A stretch of 64,000 bases of DNA from an uncultured Kordiimonas sp. (lineage in GTDB: Bacteria > Pseudomonadota > Alphaproteobacteria > Sphingomonadales > Kordiimonadaceae). The stretch lies in NCBI GenBank assembly GCA_947500295.1, contig CANMRM010000001.1, positions 1,178,001 to 1,242,000 of the forward strand, written 5' to 3'. Numbering within the stretch: the stretch's first letter is position 1; the number at the start of each line of letters is the position of its first letter. Of this stretch, positions 16,841-25,434 are shown piece by piece. The notes under the pieces are model-generated. The model saw nothing but the letters and a program-made list of their open reading frames with translations, did not search any database and had not been told where the DNA came from. A program made the position numbers and the translations under genes.

Positions 16841-17688
16841 CGAATGATGTCGGAAAGGGCAGCAAAGCTTCTAGTGATCGTCCGGACCGGGTCCTCCGCG
16901 CTGTCATGCTCGACAAAGAAATGCTGGATTCCGGCTTTTTTGCGTGCAGCATATATGACCTCGAAGTCTATGATGCCATCACCCACATCAACCATTTTGC
17001 CATTTGCCCCATAGTCTTTCACATGCACGCAGGGGAAGCGTCCGGGCTCGGCATTGAAAAGCGAAAAGGGATCAACACCAGCCACCCGCACCCAATACAA
17101 ATCCAGTTCAAACTTGACGAGGTCCGGGTCGGTCTCGCCCATGAGAACATCGTATCCGCGGGTGCTATCAAGCAGGTCAAATTCAAATTCATGATTATGA
17201 TATCCGAGCTGCACGCCGGCTGCTTTTGCCTTTTCCCCGTTGGAATTGAGCAGGCCGGCAATTTCCCTGTAGCGATCCAGCGTCCGGTCTTCCGGTGGTA
17301 GCCAGGACAGGACCAGGTTTTTATGACCGAGGGTTACGGCCGCTTCCAAAGCTTCATCGAACCGGGTTTTAAAATCTGTATGGCGAATATGGGCTGAAGG
17401 GGCCGTCAGGCCGCTGTCGGCAAGCCACTGGCGAATGCTTGCAAGCGGTTTGTCAAAGTACCCTGCAAACTCGACCTCCCGGTATCCGATCGCCCCTACC
17501 GTTGCCAACGTCTGCGCTACATCTTTCTCCATCAGGGTACGCAGTGTATAGAGCTGTACGCCAATAGGGTGAGGTCGTGGCGTCGTTTGCGAAATGGCGA
17601 TTGCACCAGTCGCAGGAACAAGAGCAGCGGAGGCGGCGGCAGTCATTTTCAGCATGGTACGCCGTGAAACCTTATGATTTTTCATCAT
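16837..17688 (-). CDS. Tat-exported sugar phosphate isomerase/epimerase-like TIM-barrel protein
   Basis: This 283-residue AP-endonuclease-2-type TIM barrel carries an N-terminal Tat signal (SRRTMLKMTAAASAALVPAT), so it acts outside the cytoplasm, where no sugar phosphate is expected. Strand-end residues typical of the family include GYREVEFAGY, GYHNHEFEF, FELDLYWVRVAG and VHVKDYG, giving the metal-binding Glu/Asp/His set. Exported relatives occur with GMC dehydrogenases in 3-keto-glycoside pathways, where the barrel acts by epimerisation or beta-elimination. Its ATG overlaps the TGA of the GMC gene (ATGA), and GGGAG precedes it. The exact reaction is inference. Confidence 0.78.
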   Translation of the reverse strand: MMKNHKVSRRTMLKMTAAASAALVPATGAIAISQTTPRPHPIGVQLYTLRTLMEKDVAQTLATVGAIGYREVEFAGYFDKPLASIRQWLADSGLTAPSAHIRHTDFKTRFDEALEAAVTLGHKNLVLSWLPPEDRTLDRYREIAGLLNSNGEKAKAAGVQLGYHNHEFEFDLLDSTRGYDVLMGETDPDLVKFELDLYWVRVAGVDPFSLFNAEPGRFPCVHVKDYGANGKMVDVGDGIIDFEVIYAARKKAGIQHFFVEHDSAEDPVRTITRSFAALSDIIR

Positions 17689-19403
17689 AACACTCCCGAT
17701 TTGAGTTGCTCGTCAGCATAGGCTGCAGCCCTTGCGGACAAAGCCATGAAAGTAAGGGATGGATTTTGGCAGGCCGTGGATGTCATTGCCGCGCCGTCGG
17801 TGACAAACAGATTGTCGACCAGATGGCATTGGTTTTTACCATTGAGATAACTGTCCTCGGGTGAATGCCCCATGCGGGCGGTACCCATTTCGTGGATAGC
17901 GATTCCAGGATAGGATTCGCGTCTGAATCCCTGGATGTCTCTAAAGCCCGCGGCCTGAAGCAACTCAATAGCTGTCTGTTGCATGTCATCCTTGATGCGG
18001 TTTTCGTTGTCGCCGTATGCGCAGCTGATTTCAAGCAGCGGCATGCCCCATGCGTCGGTTTCAGTGGCGCTCAGCGAGACATGGTTCTCATGCCGTGGCA
18101 ACATTTCCCCGAATCCTGTCAGCCAGAAACGCCACGGGCCCTGCAGTTGAATCTTGTTTTTGAATTCCTTGCCGACGCCTTTGGCGCCAATGGCAGAATT
18201 CCAACTCGCCCGCGTTGCTTCACCCTGGAAGCCATATCCACGGATGAACTTATCCGTCTGTTCCGTGACATTCCGGAATCTGGGAATATAAAGCGAGGTC
18301 GGCCGCCGCCCCGAATAATAGTGATCTTCGTAGCCGTCGATCATCGCCGTGGCACCCGCCCCGGAAACATGATCCATCAAATAATGACCGAGAGCATGAC
18401 CTGTGTTGCCAATGCCGTTGGGGAATGCTGTGCTTCTGGAGTTCAGAAGAATATGTGCAGTTCCCAGTGTTGACGCACATACAAAAACAACCCGTGCTGA
18501 GATAAACACCCGGTCTCCGGAGACCATGTCGACCATGCGAACACCCGTTGCCCGCCTGGTTGCCTCATCATAAACAACTTCCTGAACCTGGGCGTTGGGG
18601 ATCAGGGTCATGTTGCCAGTTCGGTCTGCCGCAGGCAGCGTTGCCGAAAGGCTTGAAAAATACCCTCCCCAGGAGCAACCGCGCTGACATTCGTTGCGAG
18701 CCTGACACGGTCCCCGCCCGAGATCGAGCTGTTCTTCTGTCGGTTCGGTGAGATGTGCGCACCGCCCCATGATTACTTTTCGACCCGGAAAGGCCGTTTC
18801 GATGCTGGCTTTTGCATCTTTTTCAACCTGATTCATTTCGAACGGTTTTTGAAAATCGCTGTCAGGTAACTGGGGCAGGCCTTCTGCGGCGCCGCTGATG
18901 CCGGCAAACCGCTCAACATAGCTGTACCAGTCTTTCAGGTCGTCATAGCGGATTGGCCAGTCGCAACCGTGGCCGTCCAGCTTGTTGGCCATGAAATCCA
19001 TTTCACTCAGGCGGTATGAGTGCCGATGCCACAATAGTGATTTTCCGCCTACACTGCTGCTGCGAATCCAGTCAAATCTTTTGCCGTCTTTGACAGTGAA
19101 AGGGTGGTCGCGATCTTTGATAAAGTGCCGCTTGGTGAATTCATCGAACGCATAACAGAGACGAACATGTTCATAGTCCTGCAAGGCCTCCTGTTTGCTG
19201 ACATTACCGCGTCCGGGAAGTTCCCATGGGCCTTTCCCCTCGGTTTTATAATCTGCGCCATGCTCCAGCGCTTCACCGCGATCCAGAACCGCCGTTTTGT
19301 AGCCGCGCTCGCACATTTCCTTGGCGACCCAGCCTCCCGACATGCCGGAGCCGACCACGATGACATCAAAGTCATAGTTTCCCGGTTTCTGAACTGTCTT
19401 CAT
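17685..19403 (-). CDS. GMC-family sugar dehydrogenase flavoprotein (gluconate 2-dehydrogenase / glucoside 3-dehydrogenase large-subunit type)
   Basis: This 572-residue FAD oxidoreductase of the glucose-methanol-choline family has the Rossmann motif DVIVVGSGMSGGWVAKEM near the N-terminus, SSVGGKSLLWHR after it, and the C-terminal catalytic block IHEMGTARMG with the His/Asn pair ending NPSLTFMALS. The ATG at 19403 overlaps the stop of the small-subunit gene (ATGA). The pairing with a gluconate-2-dehydrogenase-subunit-3-like Tat protein matches membrane-bound gluconate 2-dehydrogenases and the glucoside 3-dehydrogenases/lactose dehydrogenase of Alphaproteobacteria. It would be carried across by the Tat signal of its partner. 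No c-type cytochrome subunit is present in the window. Confidence 0.85.
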   Translation of the reverse strand: MKTVQKPGNYDFDVIVVGSGMSGGWVAKEMCERGYKTAVLDRGEALEHGADYKTEGKGPWELPGRGNVSKQEALQDYEHVRLCYAFDEFTKRHFIKDRDHPFTVKDGKRFDWIRSSSVGGKSLLWHRHSYRLSEMDFMANKLDGHGCDWPIRYDDLKDWYSYVERFAGISGAAEGLPQLPDSDFQKPFEMNQVEKDAKASIETAFPGRKVIMGRCAHLTEPTEEQLDLGRGPCQARNECQRGCSWGGYFSSLSATLPAADRTGNMTLIPNAQVQEVVYDEATRRATGVRMVDMVSGDRVFISARVVFVCASTLGTAHILLNSRSTAFPNGIGNTGHALGHYLMDHVSGAGATAMIDGYEDHYYSGRRPTSLYIPRFRNVTEQTDKFIRGYGFQGEATRASWNSAIGAKGVGKEFKNKIQLQGPWRFWLTGFGEMLPRHENHVSLSATETDAWGMPLLEISCAYGDNENRIKDDMQQTAIELLQAAGFRDIQGFRRESYPGIAIHEMGTARMGHSPEDSYLNGKNQCHLVDNLFVTDGAAMTSTACQNPSLTFMALSARAAAYADEQLKSGVL

Positions 19404-19963
19404 GTTGCCCACGCCTTCACTGAATTTTCGGTGGTGAAAGGCTGGTAGCCACCTGGAATGGGGTCATAGGCCAGCTCAAGAGTTGCGCCGATTTCTGACG
19501 TATAATAGCCGATCAATACGAGCTCTTTCAGTTGTCGATAAAATTCCAGGCCAGTTGGAAGGTCATGCAGTTGCTGATCGAGCGATCGGACGACGGTTTC
19601 CTGAACTGCTGATTTCGCCGTCAGGAAACGGGCATTTTGCTGGGAGAAATTTTCGAGGCCCGCTAGAAAGGCGCTGGTTTCTTCAGGCAGTAACCAGGTG
19701 TCGAGAGCCCAGTCAATGAATGAGGGTACGCCGACCCCAACGGCTCCCGGTGTGTCGGTTTCGGGGAGAATGATGTCCGCTATCACCGATAGTGTGCGAA
19801 ACTGTTTTTTCGTTAACACAGAAAAGCTGGCATCTCTGGCACCGGCATCGCTGTTCTCAAGCGCGGCAACGGAGCCGGGCAACAGACTGCCGCCCATCAA
19901 CACCGCAACGCCTATTAGAATCTGCCGCCTATCAATCCCTTGATTGATGGTCTTTCTCCCCAT
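19400..19963 (-). CDS. Gluconate 2-dehydrogenase subunit 3-like Tat protein
   Basis: This 187-residue small subunit has a Tat-like signal (DRRQILIGVAVLMGGSLLPGSVAAL) and the subunit-3 features LSVIADIILPETDTPGAVGVGVPSFIDWAL, a helical fold with the conserved Pro-Xaa-Thr-Asp-Thr-Pro-Gly. It accompanies GMC flavoproteins and helps their export. The reading frame is open to 20176, but a start at 19963 is preferred because longer versions would run into gntK on the other strand and put the Tat signal internally. It is first in a five-gene overlapping operon and lies just downstream of a LacI-type operator at 19977. Confidence 0.8.
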   Translation of the reverse strand: MGRKTINQGIDRRQILIGVAVLMGGSLLPGSVAALENSDAGARDASFSVLTKKQFRTLSVIADIILPETDTPGAVGVGVPSFIDWALDTWLLPEETSAFLAGLENFSQQNARFLTAKSAVQETVVRSLDQQLHDLPTGLEFYRQLKELVLIGYYTSEIGATLELAYDPIPGGYQPFTTENSVKAWAT

Positions 19964-19976
19964 TTGAAACCGAAAA

Positions 19977-19990
19977 TGAAACCGGTTACA
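19977..19990. promoter_or_regulatory. LacI-1 operator, one-mismatch copy
   Basis: TGAAACCGGTTACA differs at one position from the perfect palindrome TGTAACCGGTTACA found at 22707 and 25443. It sits in the divergent region between the sugar-oxidation operon (start 19963) and gntK (start 20082), so it could control both. The GntR/IdnR regulators of E. coli use a related palindrome. Confidence 0.65.
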
Positions 19991-20081
19991 TTTCCCAATT
20001 TTTACCTTACTGTTGTCTGCGAATTTTGCAATATGATTCTGCATCGGGCAATCGGTAACCTGGAAATGATAAGGAAAACCA

Positions 20082-20591
20082 ATGGCGCAAGACGGTGAAG
20101 TTGTCATCATCATGGGTGTTAGCGGATGCGGTAAGTCCACAGTGGGGCGCGCCTTTGCAGCCGCCGCAGGTTTCACTTTTCATGATGCGGATGATTTGCA
20201 TCCCGTCAGCAACATTGAAAAAATGAAAAATGGTCAACCGCTTTCCGACGAGGACAGGCTGCCTTGGCTGCAAGCGCTTGTTGACCTGATGGACCGGAGT
20301 TGTCTGGCAGGAGAAAACATCGTTTTGGCCTGTTCCGCGTTGAAAAATCGATATCGCGATACGCTGTCATCAGGAGTATCGTCACCGCGCTATGTTTTTC
20401 TTGATGGATCCGCGGCACTGATCGAGGCGCGTCTTCGGGGCCGGGAAGGGCACTTCATGCCTGGCAGCCTCCTAAAAAGTCAGTTTGACGCTCTGGAAGT
20501 GCCGGAGGTGGCAGAGCGTGTGTCCATTGACCAGCCCGTCGATGCGATTGCACAGGAAATTAGCCGCCGGTTGTGGCCTGCAGGTCGATAG
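20082..20591 (+). CDS. gntK: Gluconokinase
   Basis: This 169-residue P-loop kinase has the Walker A GVSGCGKST at residues 12-20, FHDADDLHPVSNIEKMKNGQPLSDEDRLPWL (the gluconate-binding block), ACSALKNRYRDTL and FLDGS, all diagnostic of thermoresistant gluconokinase GntK. It phosphorylates gluconate to 6-phosphogluconate with ATP, feeding the Entner-Doudoroff or pentose phosphate route. It is divergent from the operon that would make and import gluconate, and shares the LacI-type operator at 19977. AAGGA precedes the ATG. Confidence 0.93.
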   Translation: MAQDGEVVIIMGVSGCGKSTVGRAFAAAAGFTFHDADDLHPVSNIEKMKNGQPLSDEDRLPWLQALVDLMDRSCLAGENIVLACSALKNRYRDTLSSGVSSPRYVFLDGSAALIEARLRGREGHFMPGSLLKSQFDALEVPEVAERVSIDQPVDAIAQEISRRLWPAGR

Positions 20592-20633
20592 GCCTTTGAA
20601 TCGTTGGAAATGCGGGCCGATAGGCCAGTGAAT

Positions 20634-21545
20634 CTAGAGAAAAGAACGCAGGAAAGTGCCACTTTCCTGAAGGGCGCGTTTGCGATCTTCGAGGGATGCT
20701 TCATAGTCGCTATCTTCAACTTCAATGCAGAATGCACCGTCAAAGCCACTTGCTTTCAGGCAAGCCATATACTCGCGCCAATCAATGTCGCCGCGTCCCG
20801 GGATGCGCGGATCATGATAGGACAACGGCACTGCCATTGTGCCCACATCGTCAAGCCTGTCCTGATCGACCTTTACGTCCTTGGCATGAGCATGGAATAT
20901 CCGGCTACTGAAGGCATCAAGAGGCTTCAGGTGGTTCATCTGCATCCAGACCAGATGAGAAGGATCATAGTTCAAGCCAATGTTCTCGCTTTGCAGGTCT
21001 TTAAACATTCGCCGCCAGATCGCGGGGCTGTAGGCCAGGTTTTTCCCGCCGGGCCATTCGTCATCGGTGAAATACATGGCGCAATTTTCAATCGCAATAC
21101 GAACGCCGAGCGACTCTGCATATGACAAAAGCGGACGCCATATCTCCAGAAAACGCGGCCAGTTGTCATCAATTGATTTTGTCCAGTCGTTGCCAACAAA
21201 CGTTGTGACTAGGTCAAGGCCCAATAATTTTGATGCCGCTATGACCTTCCTGAGATGATCGAGGCTCAGCGAGGCTTCCTCGGGGTCTGGCGACAGAAGG
21301 TTTGGGTAATACCCCAGAGCGCTGATAGCCACGCCTTTTCGCGCACAATAGTCCAGCACCTCGCGAGCGTTGTCTTCCGTAAATTCACTCACGTCCAGGT
21401 GCGTGACGCCTGCATATTTCCGGTCGGCAGCGCCAGGCGGCCAGCACATGACCTCCACGCAGTCAAAACCATTGTCAGAAGCAAAATCGATGACCTGTTC
21501 AAACGAAAGGTCGGCCAGAATTGCGCTTTGAAATCCGAACTGCAT
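20634..21545 (-). CDS. Cytoplasmic sugar phosphate isomerase/epimerase-like TIM-barrel protein
   Basis: This 303-residue AP-endonuclease-2-type barrel has no signal peptide. Conserved strand ends include FDCVEVMCWPPG, RIAIENCAMY, LNYDPSHLVWMQ, IFHAHAKDVKVD and GAFCIEVEDSDYEASLEDR, which supply the usual Glu/Asp/His metal ligands and closely match proteins encoded next to Gfo/Idh/MocA dehydrogenases. The ATG at 21545 shares one base with the stop of that dehydrogenase gene (TAATG) and has a GGAG upstream. It is the second gene of this pair. Probable role: isomerise or eliminate a keto-sugar inside the cell. The substrate is unknown. Confidence 0.8.
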   Translation of the reverse strand: MQFGFQSAILADLSFEQVIDFASDNGFDCVEVMCWPPGAADRKYAGVTHLDVSEFTEDNAREVLDYCARKGVAISALGYYPNLLSPDPEEASLSLDHLRKVIAASKLLGLDLVTTFVGNDWTKSIDDNWPRFLEIWRPLLSYAESLGVRIAIENCAMYFTDDEWPGGKNLAYSPAIWRRMFKDLQSENIGLNYDPSHLVWMQMNHLKPLDAFSSRIFHAHAKDVKVDQDRLDDVGTMAVPLSYHDPRIPGRGDIDWREYMACLKASGFDGAFCIEVEDSDYEASLEDRKRALQESGTFLRSFL

Positions 21546-22654
21546 TATGGTTGCTCCACCGCCACCCAGCTTTCCTGCTGATGACTTTTCAAGATTGCCT
21601 CGCACAGCAGAATTTCCCGATGACCATCTTCAAAGGTAGGAAATTGCCATGGCGCCGGGCCGCTGGTTGCTTCAACCGCTTCATAAAACGAGCGGAAACA
21701 CTGTTTGAAAGTGTCAGGGTACCCTTCGTTGTGCCCACCTGGATAGTTGGCAAGAGCGGCGGCATTCGCGCTCATGAGAGCAGGGTCTTTATTGAGGATT
21801 TGATTGGGGCGGTCGCGGTATCCGAGCCAAAGGTCATTTGGTGTTTCACTATCCCATGCGACCGCGCCTTTCTCCCCGGAAATTTCGTACCGAATAGTAT
21901 TTTTACGGCCTGATGCCACCTGCGATACAAAGAAGCTGCCTGCCACTCCGTTTTGCATCCGGAACAAAATACTTGCGCAGTCTTCGGTGTCCACCGGTAC
22001 GCGCGTGTTGCTGTCGGATGTTCGGGTTTGGAAAACGGTGGAAAGGTCTGCGAATACGCGGGCAATTTTCTGCCCCGTGATCATTTGGACCATGTCCATC
22101 CAATGCGTGCCGATGTCGGCGACCGAGCGCAATGCGCCGCCTTTCTTGCTGTCGACCCGCCAGTTGAAGTCCGTATCAAACTGTAGCCAGTCCTGAATGT
22201 AGCAGCCATTGATGTGGAACAGCCGCCCCAGTTCATCTGACGCGACAAGATCCCTGGCATGGAAATTCAGGGGGTAATATCGCAGGTTATAACAAACACC
22301 CGCTTTCAGTCCGCTGGATTGTGCCAATGCCGACAGCTCACCGGATTCAACAGAGTTCATTGCCAGCGGCTTTTCGCAGATGACATGCTTGCCGACTTTG
22401 AGCGCACGTTTGGCCATGTCGAAATGAAGCATGTTGGGGGTGCAGATGTGAACAACGTCGACCGTGTCGTCTGCCAGCAGTTCTTCATAGCTGGTGTAAC
22501 CTTTGGACAGGCCCATCTGCTTTGCTGCATCCGTCGCTTTGTCGTGTGAACTTGAAGCGATGCCGGAAACTTCAATACCCAGTCGTCGCAATGCCTCTAG
22601 GTGAGCTGCTCCCATAAATCCTGAGCCCGCTATGGCAGCGGTAGACTGGAACAT
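21545..22654 (-). CDS. Gfo/Idh/MocA-family NAD(P)-dependent dehydrogenase
   Basis: This 369-residue protein has an N-terminal Rossmann domain (AAIAGSGFMGAAHLEALRRLG) and the signature HVICEKPLAMN containing the catalytic Lys, followed by the alpha/beta oligomerisation domain. The family oxidises or reduces sugar hydroxyl/keto groups with NAD(P). The ATG at 22654 is chosen because GGGGAAGAG lies upstream; the frame continues open to 22894 but across the operator and promoter region. It is translated just ahead of the TIM-barrel gene and divergent from the MFS permease gene, with a perfect LacI-1 operator between. Confidence 0.87.
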   Translation of the reverse strand: MFQSTAAIAGSGFMGAAHLEALRRLGIEVSGIASSSHDKATDAAKQMGLSKGYTSYEELLADDTVDVVHICTPNMLHFDMAKRALKVGKHVICEKPLAMNSVESGELSALAQSSGLKAGVCYNLRYYPLNFHARDLVASDELGRLFHINGCYIQDWLQFDTDFNWRVDSKKGGALRSVADIGTHWMDMVQMITGQKIARVFADLSTVFQTRTSDSNTRVPVDTEDCASILFRMQNGVAGSFFVSQVASGRKNTIRYEISGEKGAVAWDSETPNDLWLGYRDRPNQILNKDPALMSANAAALANYPGGHNEGYPDTFKQCFRSFYEAVEATSGPAPWQFPTFEDGHREILLCEAILKSHQQESWVAVEQP

Positions 22655-22706
22655 TGCTCTTCCCCTAGCTAAATGTCGCGACTCATTCGCGTCAATCGCT
22701 GCTTCT

Positions 22707-22720
22707 TGTAACCGGTTACA
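22707..22720. promoter_or_regulatory. LacI-1 operator, perfect palindrome
   Basis: TGTAACCGGTTACA is a perfect 14-bp palindrome in the divergent region between the Gfo/Idh/MocA gene (start 22654) and the MFS permease-LacI genes (start 22818). It is identical to the site at 25443-25456. The LacI gene at 24111 lies in the controlled transcript, so autoregulation is expected. Confidence 0.8.
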
Positions 22721-22817
22721 TTTCAGCTTGTCAAGCGCGTCCAAACATGCGTACTCTGTATAAGGGGACGGCGAGAAGCAGACGCCGAAAGTGCATAAAT
22801 CGATGAGGGAGGCGATT

Positions 22818-24050
22818 TTGTCAGGCTCGATATACGCTCGACTAAGTGCCATGATGTTTCTGCAGTTTTTTGTCTGGGGCGCGTGGTTTGTCACTCTCGG
22901 TACCTATCTGGCCACAATAGGGTTTTCCGGCGCAGACATTGGCTTTGCCTACCTTACCAACAATATCGGGGCCATCGTTGCGCCCTTGTTTGTCGGGATT
23001 GTTGCAGACCGGTTTTTCTCCTCCGAGAAAATCATGGGGGTCATGCACATCCTCGGCGCTTTCATCCTTTACGGCGTGTCCGACCTGGGTGTGCAGTCCG
23101 CAATAATTCTTGGCCTCATTCTCTATAATGTGACCTACATGCCGACGCTGGCGCTTGTGAATGCAATTGCTTTCAATGCAATGGAATCTGCTGACCGTCA
23201 GTTCCCGAAGGTGCGTGTGTGGGGAACACTCGGTTGGATTGCCGCGGGTCTTGTCATCAGCTTTGGATTGTCCGGTTACATTGATGATGTGGAGCGCACC
23301 TCTGTTCCCATGAAACTGGCCGCAGTTTTTTCTCTTGTTCTGGGCCTATATAGCTTCACGCTGCCCAAAACCCCGCCGCAGAACGCTGGTGGTGCCGTTG
23401 CGGTTCGTGACCTTCTCGGCCTTGACGCTCTTGCTCTGTTGAAAGACAGGGCGTTTGCGATGTTTGCCCTTTGCTCGCTGCTGATTTCCATTCCGCTCGC
23501 GTTTTATTATGCCTTCACCAATCTTTTCCTGAATGAGCTCGGCATGCCTGCTGTTGCCGCAACCATGAGTTTGGGGCAGGCGTCGGAAGTGCTGTTCATG
23601 CTGGTTATGCCGCTGCTGTTTGTGCGTCTCGGTGTTAAATGGATGTTGCTGTTCGGCATGCTTGCCTGGGTCTTGCGCTATGCCTTTTTTGCGATGGGTG
23701 ACTGGGGCGCCATGTCTTGGATGCTGTATGCCGGCATTATTCTGCATGGCATTTGCTACGATTTCTTTTTCGTGACCGGTCAGATTTATGTTGATCGAAA
23801 GGCAAATGCGAAAATCAGGGCGAGTGCACAGGGTTTCATTGCGTTGCTCACGTATGGTGTGGGGCTGGCAATCGGGTCCGTGGTTGCCGGTATGACGGTT
23901 GATCATTTTACCGTCGACGGTATGAAAGATTGGGCGAGCATCTGGTGGGTACCGTGCGTTTTTGCCGCTATGGTCGCCTTGCTGTTCCAGCTTACCTTCA
24001 AGGACGAGGCAGAAGAAGCCGATGCGTCCGAGCAATCGACTGGCGTGTGA
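22818..24050 (+). CDS. MFS permease of the nucleoside:H+ symporter / NupG-like group
   Basis: This is a 12-helix major facilitator protein with the opening MMFLQFFVWGAWFVTLGTYL and internal VRVWGTLGWIAAG, typical of the NupG/XapB-related subfamily often encoded beside Gfo/Idh/MocA and TIM-barrel isomerase genes. It probably imports a modified sugar or glycoside. The start is uncertain: GAGGGAGG at 22805-22812 fits best with TTG at 22818 (410 aa), whereas a GTG at 22791 and an ATG at 22803 lack good sites. It is followed after 60 bp by the LacI-1 gene and is divergent from the dehydrogenase/isomerase pair. Confidence 0.82.
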   Translation: MSGSIYARLSAMMFLQFFVWGAWFVTLGTYLATIGFSGADIGFAYLTNNIGAIVAPLFVGIVADRFFSSEKIMGVMHILGAFILYGVSDLGVQSAIILGLILYNVTYMPTLALVNAIAFNAMESADRQFPKVRVWGTLGWIAAGLVISFGLSGYIDDVERTSVPMKLAAVFSLVLGLYSFTLPKTPPQNAGGAVAVRDLLGLDALALLKDRAFAMFALCSLLISIPLAFYYAFTNLFLNELGMPAVAATMSLGQASEVLFMLVMPLLFVRLGVKWMLLFGMLAWVLRYAFFAMGDWGAMSWMLYAGIILHGICYDFFFVTGQIYVDRKANAKIRASAQGFIALLTYGVGLAIGSVVAGMTVDHFTVDGMKDWASIWWVPCVFAAMVALLFQLTFKDEAEEADASEQSTGV

Positions 24051-24110
24051 AGATGGCTTGTTGTAAGCGGAGCAACCCCTTATGACTGTTTTGCAGGGCA
24101 GGGAAGACGT

Positions 24111-25118
24111 ATGAGCAATATTCGGGCAGTTGCAAAAAAGGCCGGCGTATCGGTGGCCACTGTATCCAGGGCACTGCAAAAGCCCGATGTTGTTTCCGAA
24201 AAAACCAGAAAAAAGGTACAGGATGCCGCCAAGGAGGTCGGTTACCGGCCCAACATGATGGCGAAGGTGTTTCGCTCCAAGAAAACACATTCAATTCTGG
24301 CGCTGGTACCTGATATGTCGAACCCGTTTTTTGCCAGAGTGATAAGCGGTATCCAAAAAGCAGCAAAAGCGCGCGGTTTCAATGTCATTCTTGGCAACAC
24401 TCTTGGCAACAAGGAAACGGAACGTGATTTTGCCCGGCTGCTACAGACCAGCCAAACCGATGGCATTATTCAGCTCAGTGCGCGCTATCCACTTGAAACC
24501 CCGGAAAACGATATCGGCAGTCCCTTGCCGATTGTGAACTGTTGCGAATGCGTCGTGGATGACAGCATGCCAACCGTTCAACTGGATAATCAGGAGGCTG
24601 CAAGGGCACTTGTCAATTACCTTGTCGAGCTTGGCCACAAGCGCATTGGTGTGGTTGCCGGGCCGCCCGACAGCCCTTTGACCGCAGGACGAATGGCTGG
24701 ATACAAGGCTGCCCTTGAGGAAAATGGGCTGACCTTTGATGCCAGTCTCGTAACGGAGGGTGATTATTCACTTGAGGCAGGGGAAGAAAGCGCTGCAACA
24801 CTGCTGTCCGTTAACGACGCGCCCACAGCGATCTTCTGCTTCAATGACGAAATGGCTTACGGCGCTATGCGTGGCTTGAAGGAAAAAGGGTTGAGTGTTC
24901 CGGGTGAAGTTTCCGTGGCCGGATTTGACGACCTGCCCTTTTCAAAATATATGGAACCCGCGCTTACAAGCGTGCGCCAGCCGTCAGCTGAATTTGGCAC
25001 GGTTGCCGTTGATATGCTGTTCGAACTGATGTCTGGCAGCCTGGCAGGAAAACGGCATCGGCAACTGCCGTTTGAGCTTGCCATTCGCGCGAGCACCGGG
25101 CCTGCAAAACAGATCTGA
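24111..25118 (+). CDS. LacI-family transcriptional regulator (LacI-1)
   Basis: This 335-residue regulator has a canonical N-terminal headpiece (IRAVAKKAGVSVATVSRAL, hinge GYRPNMMAKVFRS) and a periplasmic-binding-protein-like effector domain (SILALVPDMSNPFFARVI, NCCECVVDD, PTAIFCFNDEMAYGAMRGL, VAGFDDLPFSKYMEPALT). The nearby perfect palindromes TGTAACCGGTTACA with a central CG fit LacI-type binding, and this is the nearest LacI gene to all three copies. It should act as a repressor of the sugar-oxidation operon, gntK, the Gfo/isomerase genes, its own transcript and the TonB receptor at 25636. The inducer is unknown; gluconate or a keto-sugar are candidates. Confidence 0.88.
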   Translation: MSNIRAVAKKAGVSVATVSRALQKPDVVSEKTRKKVQDAAKEVGYRPNMMAKVFRSKKTHSILALVPDMSNPFFARVISGIQKAAKARGFNVILGNTLGNKETERDFARLLQTSQTDGIIQLSARYPLETPENDIGSPLPIVNCCECVVDDSMPTVQLDNQEAARALVNYLVELGHKRIGVVAGPPDSPLTAGRMAGYKAALEENGLTFDASLVTEGDYSLEAGEESAATLLSVNDAPTAIFCFNDEMAYGAMRGLKEKGLSVPGEVSVAGFDDLPFSKYMEPALTSVRQPSAEFGTVAVDMLFELMSGSLAGKRHRQLPFELAIRASTGPAKQI

Positions 25119-25434
25119 CAACCTGTGAACCAATTGGTCTGAGCTGGGCTTACCATTTAATGGTGAGTGACCAGCGTGTGATACATCGGTTGGTGCTGCC
25201 GGGAGCCGACCGTGCTCCCCAAAACATATTTCTGGAAGTGTTTCCATTTTTATACGCAAGAATCGCCAAGTTTATCGGCGATAAATGATTGATATTTTCT
25301 AATATTCCGGTGTTTTGAGTGATTATTTGAGTATAAAAATTCAAGATGTCTGATTGCTGAATACCACAAATTATTGTTTTTAAATAATGCGTTAAGTGAT
25401 TTTTGAAGGTTGCAAAAATATTACATGAAATTCG

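Noticed and set aside
17865-18473. Open frame of 202 codons on the plus strand inside the GMC gene
   Set aside because: The GMC protein is well supported across the whole interval, and the opposite frame has no signal, domain or ribosome-binding site.
19964-20176. N-terminal extension of the subunit-3-like gene
   Set aside because: It would overlap gntK on the other strand, cover the LacI-1 operator and bury the Tat signal 70 residues inside the protein.
20586-20636. Imperfect direct repeat GATAGGCC...TGAATC between gntK and the isomerase gene
   Set aside because: It is short, occurs only twice, and lies at a convergent gene end without a hairpin and T-run; it is probably chance.
23346-24290. 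Long open frame (314 codons) on the minus strand
   Set aside because: It is antisense to the MFS permease and start of LacI-1, both of which have strong family matches; its translation is rich in His/Arg/Pro with no domain. It is a shadow frame.
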